Source: Prevotella sp.
Lineage (GTDB): Bacteria; Bacteroidota; Bacteroidia; Bacteroidales; Bacteroidaceae
DNA: 54,808 bases
Direction of reading: 5' to 3'
Assembly: GCA_017474515.1 (NCBI GenBank)
Contig: JAFVHN010000056.1
Location: 1 to 54,808 of the forward strand
Shown here: positions 16,502-23,744 of the stretch, piece by piece
Position numbering within the stretch: the stretch's first letter is position 1
How the letters are laid out: each line of letters begins with the position of its first letter
Translations under genes and position numbers: made by a program
Notes under the pieces: generated by a model
Seen by the model: only the letters and a program-made list of their open reading frames with translations
Told to the model about the DNA's origin: nothing
The model's database searches: none

Positions 16502-17368
16502 TTATAAATATAGTCCGAAAGAGAGGGAGCGGAACTTGATGCCGCCGTCTTTCAAAACATCGTTGTTGCTGTATTTCAGATAAAGGGGCACACCCATGAA
16601 GCCCACGTTCAGCATCCAGTCGAGGGTGACGGGCCGCTGGTTGATGTGCTTCTCCACACGCTTGCTGGTCTCGCCAAGCACCTTGTACTTCGTCTTGATG
16701 CTGGCGTAGGTGTTGAAGTTCACCACAGGGCCGAAGCCAATCCAGAAGTCATCGTTGAAAGTGTGGACAAAGCCCAGGTTGGCCGTCAGGGAGAAGACCT
16801 TGATGCGCGAGAACTTCGGCTCCACGTCCAATGGGTATTTGTCCACGGTGACGTTGCCCTCCGCGTCCTTGGTGAAGAACGTGTCGCCCGTCATGCGATA
16901 ATTCTTCCAGTCGATGCCGAAGCCCATCGACAACTGGTTGTGGCAGCGGCGGTCAAAATAGTGATCGTATTGCGCGATAGTGGCGAAGATTTCCCATGAC
17001 CTGAAGGTTGAGAAGTCGGTGCGCCCGTCGGCCTTTGTGGGTGCGGTGAAGCCGATGCCCAGGTGCGAGGATATTTCGTTCCTGGCTGGCTGGCCGTCGT
17101 TGGTCTTCCCTATTTTCACCGAGGGGATGATGTCCCACAGGTCGCGGCCTATGCGGGTGGTGCTCACATAGTTGGAGTCAACAATCTGGATGGTGCTCTG
17201 ATAGGTGAACTTGTCGTCGCCCTCCTTGCCCACGACGGTGATTTTCTGTAGCGAGTCGTTGGTCACGATGGTCACTTTCCGGGGGTTGTGAATGACCAGG
17301 GTGTCGTTGTCCTGAGCATTGGCCGCCGTCGCTATGGCGAGCAGGGCCAGGATGATGGTTTTCTTCAT
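16502..17368 (-). CDS. Outer-membrane beta-barrel protein, last gene of an ECF operon
   Basis: A 288-residue protein with a signal peptide (1-18, MKKTIILALLAIATAANA). After about 80 residues of soluble N-terminus come alternating amphipathic strands (LSMGFGIDWKNYRM, FSLTANLGFVHTF, FWIGFGPVVNFNTYASI) and a C-terminal strand ending in FGLYL, all consistent with an outer-membrane barrel of about ten strands. It belongs to no family I can name. It lies 9 bp after the secreted-protein gene in the operon started by the sigma factor at 18791, so it may be an output or sensor of that switch. Confidence 0.75.
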   Translation of the reverse strand: MKKTIILALLAIATAANAQDNDTLVIHNPRKVTIVTNDSLQKITVVGKEGDDKFTYQSTIQIVDSNYVSTTRIGRDLWDIIPSVKIGKTNDGQPARNEISSHLGIGFTAPTKADGRTDFSTFRSWEIFATIAQYDHYFDRRCHNQLSMGFGIDWKNYRMTGDTFFTKDAEGNVTVDKYPLDVEPKFSRIKVFSLTANLGFVHTFNDDFWIGFGPVVNFNTYASIKTKYKVLGETSKRVEKHINQRPVTLDWMLNVGFMGVPLYLKYSNNDVLKDGGIKFRSLSFGLYL

Positions 17369-17377
17369 AATACTTTA

Positions 17378-17842
17378 TTATTGTTTGTTAATGATTTCTT
17401 CCAGCTGGCGGATGCCGCTCACGGTGCCCTCCATGTAAATGACGGTCACCTCGCTCGGTTTCTTGTTGTTATAGGCGATGTCCTGATAGCACAGGAACCG
17501 GTTCATGCCTCCCTGCGGGCTCAGCTGCACGTGCCAGGTGTAGGTTTTACTTGCGAGCTTCTTTTCGGAGCGCTCGCTGCCGGTGGCGAAGTGGCCCCGG
17601 CTGTCTTCGTCAACAAGGCGGCGAAGGCGGGCCACCTCCTCGGCGCTGGCCGTGAAGCGCAGGCTGCGGTAGAAGGTGAGCCGGTATTTGGCCAGTGCCT
17701 TGCCGCGCACACGGGTTTCTATGAGCCGGTCCTGGGGGATGATGTGTCCCTCAAACAGTTCGTTGATATGCAACCCCTGCTGTGCTGCGCAAAATGTCAA
17801 GTGGAACAATGCCAATGACAAGATGAAGAATAATCGCTTCAT
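17378..17842 (-). CDS. Small secreted protein of the ECF operon
   Basis: A 154-residue protein with a signal peptide (1-20, MKRLFFILSLALFHLTFCAA) and no membrane segment afterwards. The mature part contains IIPQDRLIETRVRGKALAKYRLTFYRSLRF-type sequence, repeated basic segments and a C-terminus VIYMEGTVSGIRQLEEII. It resembles a Bacteroidales-specific family (I associate it with DUF6108, not verified). It is located between the anti-sigma gene (15 bp away) and the barrel gene, so it is probably a periplasmic part of the same system. Confidence 0.72.
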   Translation of the reverse strand: MKRLFFILSLALFHLTFCAAQQGLHINELFEGHIIPQDRLIETRVRGKALAKYRLTFYRSLRFTASAEEVARLRRLVDEDSRGHFATGSERSEKKLASKTYTWHVQLSPQGGMNRFLCYQDIAYNNKKPSEVTVIYMEGTVSGIRQLEEIINKQ

Positions 17843-17857
17843 ACCTTATGTTATTTA

Positions 17858-18334
17858 TTATTCGTTGCTGAACATTGCCTTCAGTTGCTCTTCCACCACG
17901 TCGCTGCCGTCGGCGGTCAGCGTGTTCATGGTTTTGTGCATTTCGTCGAGCACCACATCACGGTCGGTGGTGCGTTGTCCGTAGATATAGGCCACACATT
18001 CCTCGTCGGACAACAAGAGGCGATGGCCCAGCAGGGCGGTTCCGGCCAGGAGCAGCACCACGGCGGCAGCGGCGGCGGCGCGGACAAGCGGGCGGCGGGC
18101 GGCCTTCTGCACCGGTTGCGGTTCGTCTTGCCGTTCCCCTTGCCGCAACGGTGTTGCAGCACTGTCAACAGGGAGGGTGCCGAAAGCGAGGAACAGCTCG
18201 CGGAAAGGCGCCAAGTCGGGGGGAAGGGGGCCGGACTGCCTGTAGAAGTCGTACAGCTCCTGTTCCTCGCGCAGGGTCGTTGCGCCGTCGAAGAACCTTT
18301 CGGTCAGTGTCCTGATTTTTTGAATATCACTCAT
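17858..18334 (-). CDS. Single-pass anti-sigma factor-like protein
   Basis: A 158-residue protein overlapping the sigma gene by 8 bp. Residues 1-85 form a cytoplasmic sigma-binding-like part (LTERFFDGATTLREEQELYDFY, a motif seen in Bacteroidales anti-sigma N-termini). One membrane helix lies near 87-107 (AAAAAAVVLLLAGTALLG). A short periplasmic tail of about 50 residues follows. Family and position imply that it holds the ECF sigma factor until an envelope signal arrives. Confidence 0.8.
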   Translation of the reverse strand: MSDIQKIRTLTERFFDGATTLREEQELYDFYRQSGPLPPDLAPFRELFLAFGTLPVDSAATPLRQGERQDEPQPVQKAARRPLVRAAAAAAVVLLLAGTALLGHRLLLSDEECVAYIYGQRTTDRDVVLDEMHKTMNTLTADGSDVVEEQLKAMFSNE

Positions 18335-18791
18335 ATTTTTTCATATATTGTTGTCTTACAGCCTGTCGTGCGCGGCTCAGGGCCTTGCGTATGGCCACCT
18401 CGTTGCTGCCGAAGAGTTCGGCAATGTCTTTCATTTCCATTCCCTCGATATGCCGTAGCCGCAAGATGGTCTGTTGAAGGTCGGGAAGCGAGTCCACCAC
18501 GTTCATCATTCGCTCCAGGCGCTCGTCGTTGTCAGCTTCCGGCGCCTCGTTGCCCGCTGCAAGCTCAACGGTGGGCTTTCGGCGGCGCAACCGGTCGATG
18601 CACAGGTTGCGGGTGAGGGTGGAAGCCAGGGCGTCGGCAGGCCGTCGCAAGTCGCCGGCCATCTGCCACAGCCGCAGCAGGACATCCTGCACGGTGTCTT
18701 CGGCATCGTCGTCGCCCAGGAAGTGCCGCGCCACATTGATGAGCCGTGGCCGCAGCCGCCGCGCTTCTTCCCTGAATTCTTCTTGCGTCAT
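18327..18791 (-). CDS. ECF RNA polymerase sigma factor
   Basis: A 154-residue ECF sigma factor: region 2 near residues 10-65 (RLINVARHFLGDDDAEDTVQDVLLRLWQM) and region 4 near 95-145 (LPDLQQTILRLRHIEGMEMKDIAELFGSNEVAIRKALSRARQAV). The frame is open up to 19004, but ATG 18791 gives the usual family start (MTQEEFREEARRL). It heads a four-gene operon with an anti-sigma, a small secreted protein and an outer-membrane barrel. Confidence 0.92.
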   Translation of the reverse strand: MTQEEFREEARRLRPRLINVARHFLGDDDAEDTVQDVLLRLWQMAGDLRRPADALASTLTRNLCIDRLRRRKPTVELAAGNEAPEADNDERLERMMNVVDSLPDLQQTILRLRHIEGMEMKDIAELFGSNEVAIRKALSRARQAVRQQYMKKYE

Positions 18792-18852
18792 TCTCTGACC
18801 TTCGTTTATTCTTATTACGCAGGAGTTCTTGTTTTGTGACATGAAAACAACA

Positions 18853-18880
18853 AAAAAACCTCTCGCGTGAGAGGTTTTTT
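18853..18880 (-). terminator. Rho-independent terminator (bidirectional in form)
   Basis: Stem AAAAAACCTCTC/GAGAGGTTTTTT with a GCGT loop, 12 bp beyond the stop of the LUD gene. A/T runs on both sides let it act in either direction; on the minus strand it ends the long rpoN-to-LUD gene run. Confidence 0.9.
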
Positions 18881-18892
18881 CGTTGTAGGGCT

Positions 18893-19528
18893 TTAATAAC
18901 CGAAGTCTTCGCCCACAAGCACTACGGTATGGCGGCTTCGCGGCGAGTTGCGCAGGAAGTGAACATGGTTGCAGATGCTCTCGGGCGAGTTGCAGTTGTG
19001 GCACACGCCGTCGGCCTGGCAGGGCGTCTTGATGTCGAAGCGTGCGGAGTTGATGGGAGCCGCCGTGCTGCGGGCCCGTTGGAAGGCTGCCTCCACGGTC
19101 TGCGCCACTTTGTTCAGCCCGATGATGAAGATGACTTTTTTCGGTCCCCAGGTAATGGCGGCCACGCGGTTGCCGTTGCCGTCGATGTTCACGATGACGC
19201 CGTCCTCGCTGATGGCATTGGCACTCGTCAGATAGACGTCGGCGGTGAAGGCGCGTTCATACATCCTGATGACCTCCGACCTGTCGGTTACGAGGTCGCG
19301 GTCGAGCACCTCCAGTGTGCCGCGGTCGCGCAGGGCCTGCGGCAGGCCCATGTCGCGGATGGTCATCGACCCTCCCCACGTCACGCTGCTGCCGTCGGCA
19401 ATGAGTTCCAAGACTTTTTTCACGGCCTCCTTGCCGGTAGGACAGTAGAAGGCTTCCATGTTGCGGCGTTTCAGGCTCTTAATCATACGTTCTGCCAGCC
19501 GCTGGTTTCTCTGTTCTTTTGGTGTCAT
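18893..19528 (-). CDS. LUD-domain protein (LutC/YkgG-like)
   Basis: A 211-residue cytoplasmic protein of the LUD family, named for lactate-utilisation proteins. It has family sequence GSSVTWGGSMTIRDMGL (about 46-62), LTSANAISEDGVIVNIDGNGNRVAA (about 99-123) and WGPKKVIFIIGLNKV. A C-terminal four-cysteine cluster (CQADGVCHNCNSPESIC, about 170-186) could bind iron-sulphur or zinc. No LutA/LutB partner is present, so it is a stand-alone member of unknown substrate. It is the last gene before the terminator. Confidence 0.87.
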   Translation of the reverse strand: MTPKEQRNQRLAERMIKSLKRRNMEAFYCPTGKEAVKKVLELIADGSSVTWGGSMTIRDMGLPQALRDRGTLEVLDRDLVTDRSEVIRMYERAFTADVYLTSANAISEDGVIVNIDGNGNRVAAITWGPKKVIFIIGLNKVAQTVEAAFQRARSTAAPINSARFDIKTPCQADGVCHNCNSPESICNHVHFLRNSPRSRHTVVLVGEDFGY

Positions 19529-19557
19529 ATTTGAGAATTAGGTGTTATGAATCTCTT

Positions 19558-19890
19558 TCAGCTTTTCCGAGGGGTTTTCTTTTTCTGCTTTGGCTCGGGC
19601 AGGGCCTTGCAGGTTTCGCTCACCAAGAGCGAGAGATAGTCGCGGTCGTCAACGTCGGCAATATAGAAATAGTCCTTGGCACCGTCGTAGGGCGGGCGCA
19701 GGTCGATGGTGCGCAACAGCGGGCGCACGGCCTCGGTGGGCTTCACGAAGAAACAATCATCGCAGATGAGTCCGAAGATTTTGCCGTTGCAATAAACGGC
19801 ATAGTCGCCGAACATCTTCCTCACGGTGATGGTTCCCGCCCCCGAGCATTGTTCGGCAATATACTGCACGAAGTCTGATTGGCTTGCCAT
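19558..19890 (-). CDS. TfoX N-terminal domain protein
   Basis: The 110-residue protein matches the TfoX/Sxy N-terminal domain: VRKMFGDYAVYCNGKIFGLICDDCFFVKPT (about 24-53), RPPYDGAKDYFYI (about 66-78), and a basic tail of lysines and arginines. In gammaproteobacteria TfoX regulates competence, but that function needs a C-terminal domain missing here. Stand-alone domains of this type are common and have no proven role. It lies 29 bp before the LUD gene. Confidence 0.85.
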   Translation of the reverse strand: MASQSDFVQYIAEQCSGAGTITVRKMFGDYAVYCNGKIFGLICDDCFFVKPTEAVRPLLRTIDLRPPYDGAKDYFYIADVDDRDYLSLLVSETCKALPEPKQKKKTPRKS

Positions 19891-19913
19891 AATTAAAAAA
19901 AGTAAAAAAAATG

Positions 19914-19969
19914 AAAGAGTGAAAAGATGAAAAACGCTGGCGGCAGCATTTTTTCACTTTTCACTCTTT
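19914..19969. terminator. GTGAAAA-type hairpin after the aldo/keto reductase gene
   Basis: Inverted arms of about 26 bp (AAAGAGTGAAAAG against CTTTTCACTCTTT, extended by CGCTG/CAGC) around GCGG. It starts 6 bp after the gpr-like stop. On the minus strand it is followed by a T-rich run, which fits an intrinsic terminator or 3' UTR stem. Confidence 0.6.
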
Positions 19970-19974
19970 ACTTT

Positions 19975-20934
19975 TCATTTATTCAAAGGCGAGGCACCGA
20001 TGGCGGAGAGGTTGTCTTGCAACTGCCGCGTGCTGCTGGCCCCCACGAGCACGGAGGTTACGCCCTCGTGCTGCAATATCCAAGCCAGGGCCATCTGCGC
20101 GAGGGTTTCGCCGCGCTGCTGTGCCTGGCCGTTCCATTCTTCCAGCTGGGCCAGCAGGGTGGGCGTGAGCATTTCCTTGCGCAAGAACTTTCCCTTGGCC
20201 ATGCGGCTGTCGTCGGGCACGCCGTTGAGATATCTGTTTGTCAGCAGTCCCTGTGCGAGGGGACTGAAGGAGATGAAGCCAATGCCGTGGTCGCGGCAAT
20301 ATTGCAGCGTGCCGTTTTCTTCCGGTTCGCGGTCGAGCATGTTGAGCTTGTCCTGGAAGATGAGCAGGGGCACGTCGCGTTGGCGCAGGTATTCGTCGGC
20401 CACCTTGAGGGCGGGCAGCGGCCATCGCGAAATGCCCACATAGAGTGCTTTTCCGCTGCGCACAATGTCCACCAGGGCCTGCAATGTCTCCTCAAGCGGG
20501 GTTTCGGGGTCGTAGCGGTGGCTGTAGAAAAGGTCCACATAGTCGAGGTGCATGCGGCGCAGCGACTGGTCGAGGCTGGCCATGAGATATTTGCGCGAGC
20601 CCCAGTTGCCGTAGGGTCCGGGCCACATGTCGTAGCCGGCCTTGGTGGAGATGAACAACTCGTCGCGATAGGGACGGAAACTGTCGTCCATCAGCCGGCC
20701 CATTGTTTCCTCGGCACTGCCATAGACGGGGCCGTAGTTATTGGCAAGGTCGAAGTGCGTGATGCCGTGGTCGAAGGCGAAATGTGTGATTTCGCGGCTC
20801 CGCTCATAAGGGTCCACGCTGCCGAAGTTGTGCCAGAAGCCAAGACTGATTTTTGGCAACAAGATACCGGAATGTCCGCAACGGGCATACTCCATGCCGT
20901 TGTCGTAGCGGGTGGGAAGGGGGAGGTAGGTCAT
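19975..20934 (-). CDS. gpr: Aldo/keto reductase, L-glyceraldehyde 3-phosphate reductase type
   Basis: A 319-residue TIM-barrel oxidoreductase. It closely follows E. coli YghZ/Gpr: SGILLPKISLGFWHNFGSVD near the N-terminus, DLANNYGPVYGSAEE (catalytic Tyr within NNYG, about 60-75), the LDYVDLFYSHRYDPETPLEET segment and the NADPH-binding VLVGASSTRQL near 300. This group reduces L-glyceraldehyde 3-phosphate and related aldehydes with NADPH, for detoxification. Exact substrate is inferred from similarity. It lies between ispG and the tfoX-like gene, separated from each by GTGAAAA-type repeats. Confidence 0.85.
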   Translation of the reverse strand: MTYLPLPTRYDNGMEYARCGHSGILLPKISLGFWHNFGSVDPYERSREITHFAFDHGITHFDLANNYGPVYGSAEETMGRLMDDSFRPYRDELFISTKAGYDMWPGPYGNWGSRKYLMASLDQSLRRMHLDYVDLFYSHRYDPETPLEETLQALVDIVRSGKALYVGISRWPLPALKVADEYLRQRDVPLLIFQDKLNMLDREPEENGTLQYCRDHGIGFISFSPLAQGLLTNRYLNGVPDDSRMAKGKFLRKEMLTPTLLAQLEEWNGQAQQRGETLAQMALAWILQHEGVTSVLVGASSTRQLQDNLSAIGASPLNK

Positions 20935-20956
20935 TGTTTTGAATTAGAAATTAGTT

Positions 20957-21016
20957 AAAGTGAAAAGTGAAAAGTGAAAAATTGGCTGCCGCCATCGGTT
21001 TCTCACTTTTCATTTT
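20957..21016. repeat. GTGAAAA array at the ispG stop codon
   Basis: AAGTGAAAAGTGAAAAGTGAAAAA, a GGCTGCCGCC centre and TCTCACTTTTCATTTTC, so the arms can pair. The right arm overlaps the end of ispG (stop at 21003). It is the same family as the element at 16345-16500. Confidence 0.7.
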
Positions 21017-22391
21017 CTTCAATGAGTTTGAGCAACTGCGTGACGGCCTCTTCCTCGGGAATGTTCTTCATGACACATTCCTTTTTGTGGTAGAGCGAAA
21101 TCTTTCCGCGCCCGGCGCCCACATATCCGTAATCGGCATCGGCCATTTCGCCCGGCCCGTTTACTATGCAGCCCATGATGCCGATTTTCAATCCCACCAA
21201 GTGGCTGGTGGCCTGCTTGATGCGAGCAATGGTTTCCTGAAGGTTGTAGAGCGTTCGTCCGCAGCCCGGACACGAGATGTACTCCGTCTTGGTGAACTTC
21301 ACCCTGGCGGCCTGCAAGATGGCATCGGCGAGGGTTTCAAGATATTGCGCGCTGAAGGCGTCGTCGTGAATGACCAGCTTGTGCGCCTTTTGGTCGATGA
21401 AGAGTGCTCCCGTGGCCATGGCCGCTTTCAGTTGCAGGTCCTCGGCATTGGTGTCGCCGAGGCTGATGGTCACGGTATCGTCAATGATGGAAGCCTCTGC
21501 CTGCGCCCTCAGCATGGCACATTCCTCCACCCATGCCACCAGTTTGCGTGCCACGGGAATTTCCTTCTCGGGGTCTTCCGAGAGCGACACACGGATGGTG
21601 TCGCCAATGCCCTCGGTGAGCAGCGCCCCTATGCCCACGGCACTCTTGATGCGCCCGTCTTCTCCCTCTCCGGCCTCGGTGACGCCGAGGTGCAGGGGAT
21701 AGTGCATGTCCTCGCGGTCCATGGTTTGCACCAGAAGCCTTACAGTGCGCACCATCACCACCGTGTTGGAGGCCTTGATGCTGATGACCACGTCGCGGAA
21801 CTGCTCATGCCGGCAGATGCGCAGGAACTCCATACAACTTTCCACAATGCCCTCGGGGGTGTCGCCGTAGCGGCTCATGATGCGGTCCGACAGAGAGCCG
21901 TGGTTCACGCCGATGCGCACGGCGGTGTGGTTGGCCTTGCAGATATTGAGGAACGGCACAAGGCGGTTCTCAATTTTCTTCAGCTCCATGGCATATTCCT
22001 CGTCGGTGTATTCCAGGTGCTTGAAGGTGCGGCCCGGATCGACGTAGTTGCCGGGGTTCACCCTGACTTTCTCACAATGGCAGGCGGCCACGTCGGCCAC
22101 GCGGGCATTGAAATGCACGTCGGCCACGAGCGGCGTGTTGAAGCCTCTCGCCCTGAGCTGCCGGCGGATGTTTTCCATGTTCTCCGCCTCGCGGGTGCCC
22201 TGTGTGGTGAGCCTCACCAGCTCGCCGCCGGCCTCGATGATGCGGATGGCCTGTTCCACACAGGCCTCGGTGTCCATGGTGTCGGTGGTGGTCATGGACT
22301 GCACACGAATGGGATTGTTGCCGCCCATGGCGACCGTGCCCACATGGATTTCGTCAGACTTCCGTCTGGAATAAAAAGAAGTTTGTGGCAT
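21003..22391 (-). CDS. ispG: 4-hydroxy-3-methylbut-2-enyl diphosphate synthase
   Basis: The 462-residue protein makes HMBPP in the MEP isoprenoid pathway with a [4Fe-4S] cluster. The N-terminal TIM barrel carries MGGNNPIRVQSMTTTDTMD (about 22-40), RIGVNHGSLSDRI and VTEAGEGEDGRIKSAVGIG. The C-terminal domain has the cluster ligands CPGCGRT near 380 and GIMGCIVNGPGE near 415. About 110 residues separate the two, so the A* insert seen in Bacteroidetes and plant enzymes (whose proteins I recall as about 600 residues or more) is short here. It lies 54 bp after purE. Confidence 0.95.
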   Translation of the reverse strand: MPQTSFYSRRKSDEIHVGTVAMGGNNPIRVQSMTTTDTMDTEACVEQAIRIIEAGGELVRLTTQGTREAENMENIRRQLRARGFNTPLVADVHFNARVADVAACHCEKVRVNPGNYVDPGRTFKHLEYTDEEYAMELKKIENRLVPFLNICKANHTAVRIGVNHGSLSDRIMSRYGDTPEGIVESCMEFLRICRHEQFRDVVISIKASNTVVMVRTVRLLVQTMDREDMHYPLHLGVTEAGEGEDGRIKSAVGIGALLTEGIGDTIRVSLSEDPEKEIPVARKLVAWVEECAMLRAQAEASIIDDTVTISLGDTNAEDLQLKAAMATGALFIDQKAHKLVIHDDAFSAQYLETLADAILQAARVKFTKTEYISCPGCGRTLYNLQETIARIKQATSHLVGLKIGIMGCIVNGPGEMADADYGYVGAGRGKISLYHKKECVMKNIPEEEAVTQLLKLIEENEK

Positions 22392-22445
22392 GGTTTCAGC
22401 AAATGAATTTTCTGGTGGAAAAAAGATGTCGGCCGGGCGCCGTGC

Positions 22446-22955
22446 TCAGTTTGTCTTGAAGGCAAATTTCAACTGTGCCAGGTCCTCGTTGGCCATGCGT
22501 ATCTTTGAGCTCAGTCCGGCCTTGTAGCCTGCCAATGCCGCCGCCAGGCCTTCGTTGCTGAGTGCCAGCATCTGGCAGGCCAGGATGGCGGCGTTCTGCG
22601 CTCCGTTGACGGCCACGGTGGCCACGGGAATTCCCGGCGGCATCTGGAGCATGCTCAGCACGGCGTCCATGCCGTCGAGCACACTCCCCTTGATGGGCAC
22701 GCCGATGACGGGCAGCGTGGTCGATGCCGCAATGACACCGGGCAGGGCGGCCGCCATGCCGGCTCCGGCAATGATGACCTTTACGCCACGGCCGGCCGCG
22801 CCGCGTGCATACTGCTCCACGGCTTCGGGCGTGCGGTGGGCCGACAATGCGTTCACCTCAAAGGGCACTTCCATGCCGTCGAGGAAGGTCATGGCTTTCT
22901 CCATGACGGGCAGGTCGCTGGTGCTGCCCATGATAATGCTTACAAGTGGGGTCAT
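22446..22955 (-). CDS. purE: N5-carboxyaminoimidazole ribonucleotide mutase
   Basis: A 169-residue class I PurE. Signature motifs are [12 protein letters not shown] (7-18), [11 protein letters not shown] (34-44, with the catalytic His) and [17 protein letters not shown] (about 61-77), then PVIGVPI and [15 protein letters not shown]. It moves the carboxylate from N5-CAIR to give CAIR in purine synthesis, and is usually an octamer. It sits between the PAP2-like gene and ispG in a co-directional run. Confidence 0.95.
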   Translation of the reverse strand: MTPLVSIIMGSTSDLPVMEKAMTFLDGMEVPFEVNALSAHRTPEAVEQYARGAAGRGVKVIIAGAGMAAALPGVIAASTTLPVIGVPIKGSVLDGMDAVLSMLQMPPGIPVATVAVNGAQNAAILACQMLALSNEGLAAALAGYKAGLSSKIRMANEDLAQLKFAFKTN

Positions 22956-23000
22956 GGTATTGTTTATCGTTGATGAATGATTTTTATTTATAATGATGCG

Positions 23001-23618
23001 TCAGAACTTCAGGATGGCAAAGAAGGCCAGCACCGCACCGAGCAGGAATCCGCACACCACCTGCGAGAGTGTGTGCTGCCGCAATATCATGCGGCTGGTG
23101 CCCAACATGCCGCCCAACAATATGATGACGCACAGCCACCACACGGGATTGAAGCGCAGGATGGCCGAGAACACGAGCAATGCCCCGGCCACGCCGCCCA
23201 GCGCCGCCGTGTGTGTGCTGATTTTCCAAAACAGGTTGATGATGGCGCACACCACCTGTATGACCAAGGCGGCCACCACGATGCTGATCATGAAATGCGG
23301 CACCCGCCCCATGTTCATCATATAGAAGCAGAGGCAATAGCACATGATGGCGATGGCGTAGGGCACGATGCGCCGCTCGCGCAGGCCCAGCTCCCACAAC
23401 GACCAGCCCTGATAGCGGCGGTAGCGGCGGATGAGAAGGGTGGGCAACAGCACCGTGCAGAGGTAAACCATGACCATTATCTTGGCAATGTAGATGGCAG
23501 GCATGTGCTTCATGCTACTGAACATGAAGAGCATTGCCAGCCCGAACACAGGCAGGTAGAAGGGGTTGAAACATACGCTCAACACCTTGGCGGCCATGAT
23601 GATTTTCCGTTCACTCAT
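23001..23618 (-). CDS. PAP2-like membrane phosphatase family protein
   Basis: A 205-residue integral membrane protein with six or so hydrophobic segments. The PAP2 lipid-phosphatase motifs are changed: KISTHTAALGG (about 133-143) stands where PSGH is expected, and SRMILRQHTLSQVVCG (about 176-191) is like SRxxxxxHxxxD but with Gln in place of Asp. Activity is therefore uncertain. The frame extends upstream to a GTG at 23645; ATG 23618 is preferred, with the purine-rich GAGAAAGAGAA just before it. It is 45 bp before purE. Confidence 0.78.
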   Translation of the reverse strand: MSERKIIMAAKVLSVCFNPFYLPVFGLAMLFMFSSMKHMPAIYIAKIMVMVYLCTVLLPTLLIRRYRRYQGWSLWELGLRERRIVPYAIAIMCYCLCFYMMNMGRVPHFMISIVVAALVIQVVCAIINLFWKISTHTAALGGVAGALLVFSAILRFNPVWWLCVIILLGGMLGTSRMILRQHTLSQVVCGFLLGAVLAFFAILKF

Positions 23619-23657
23619 TTCAGTTTCTCTTTCTCTCAATTTCACTCTTCATTCTTT

Positions 23658-23742
23658 GGAGTTCAGGAGTTCGGAAGTTCAGGAGTTCAGACGTTACTGA
23701 TGGCAGCAAAATTATCACTTTTCACTCTTCACTTTTCACTTC
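23658..23742. repeat. AGTTCAGG and TTCACTTT microsatellites between rpoN and the PAP2-like gene
   Basis: GGAGTTCAGGAGTTC-type units with 8-bp period (23658-23690) and, next to the rpoN stop, TTTTCACTCTTCACTTTTCAC (to about 23742). They are of the two types seen at 13914 and 16345. Confidence 0.8.
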
Positions 23743-23744
23743 AC

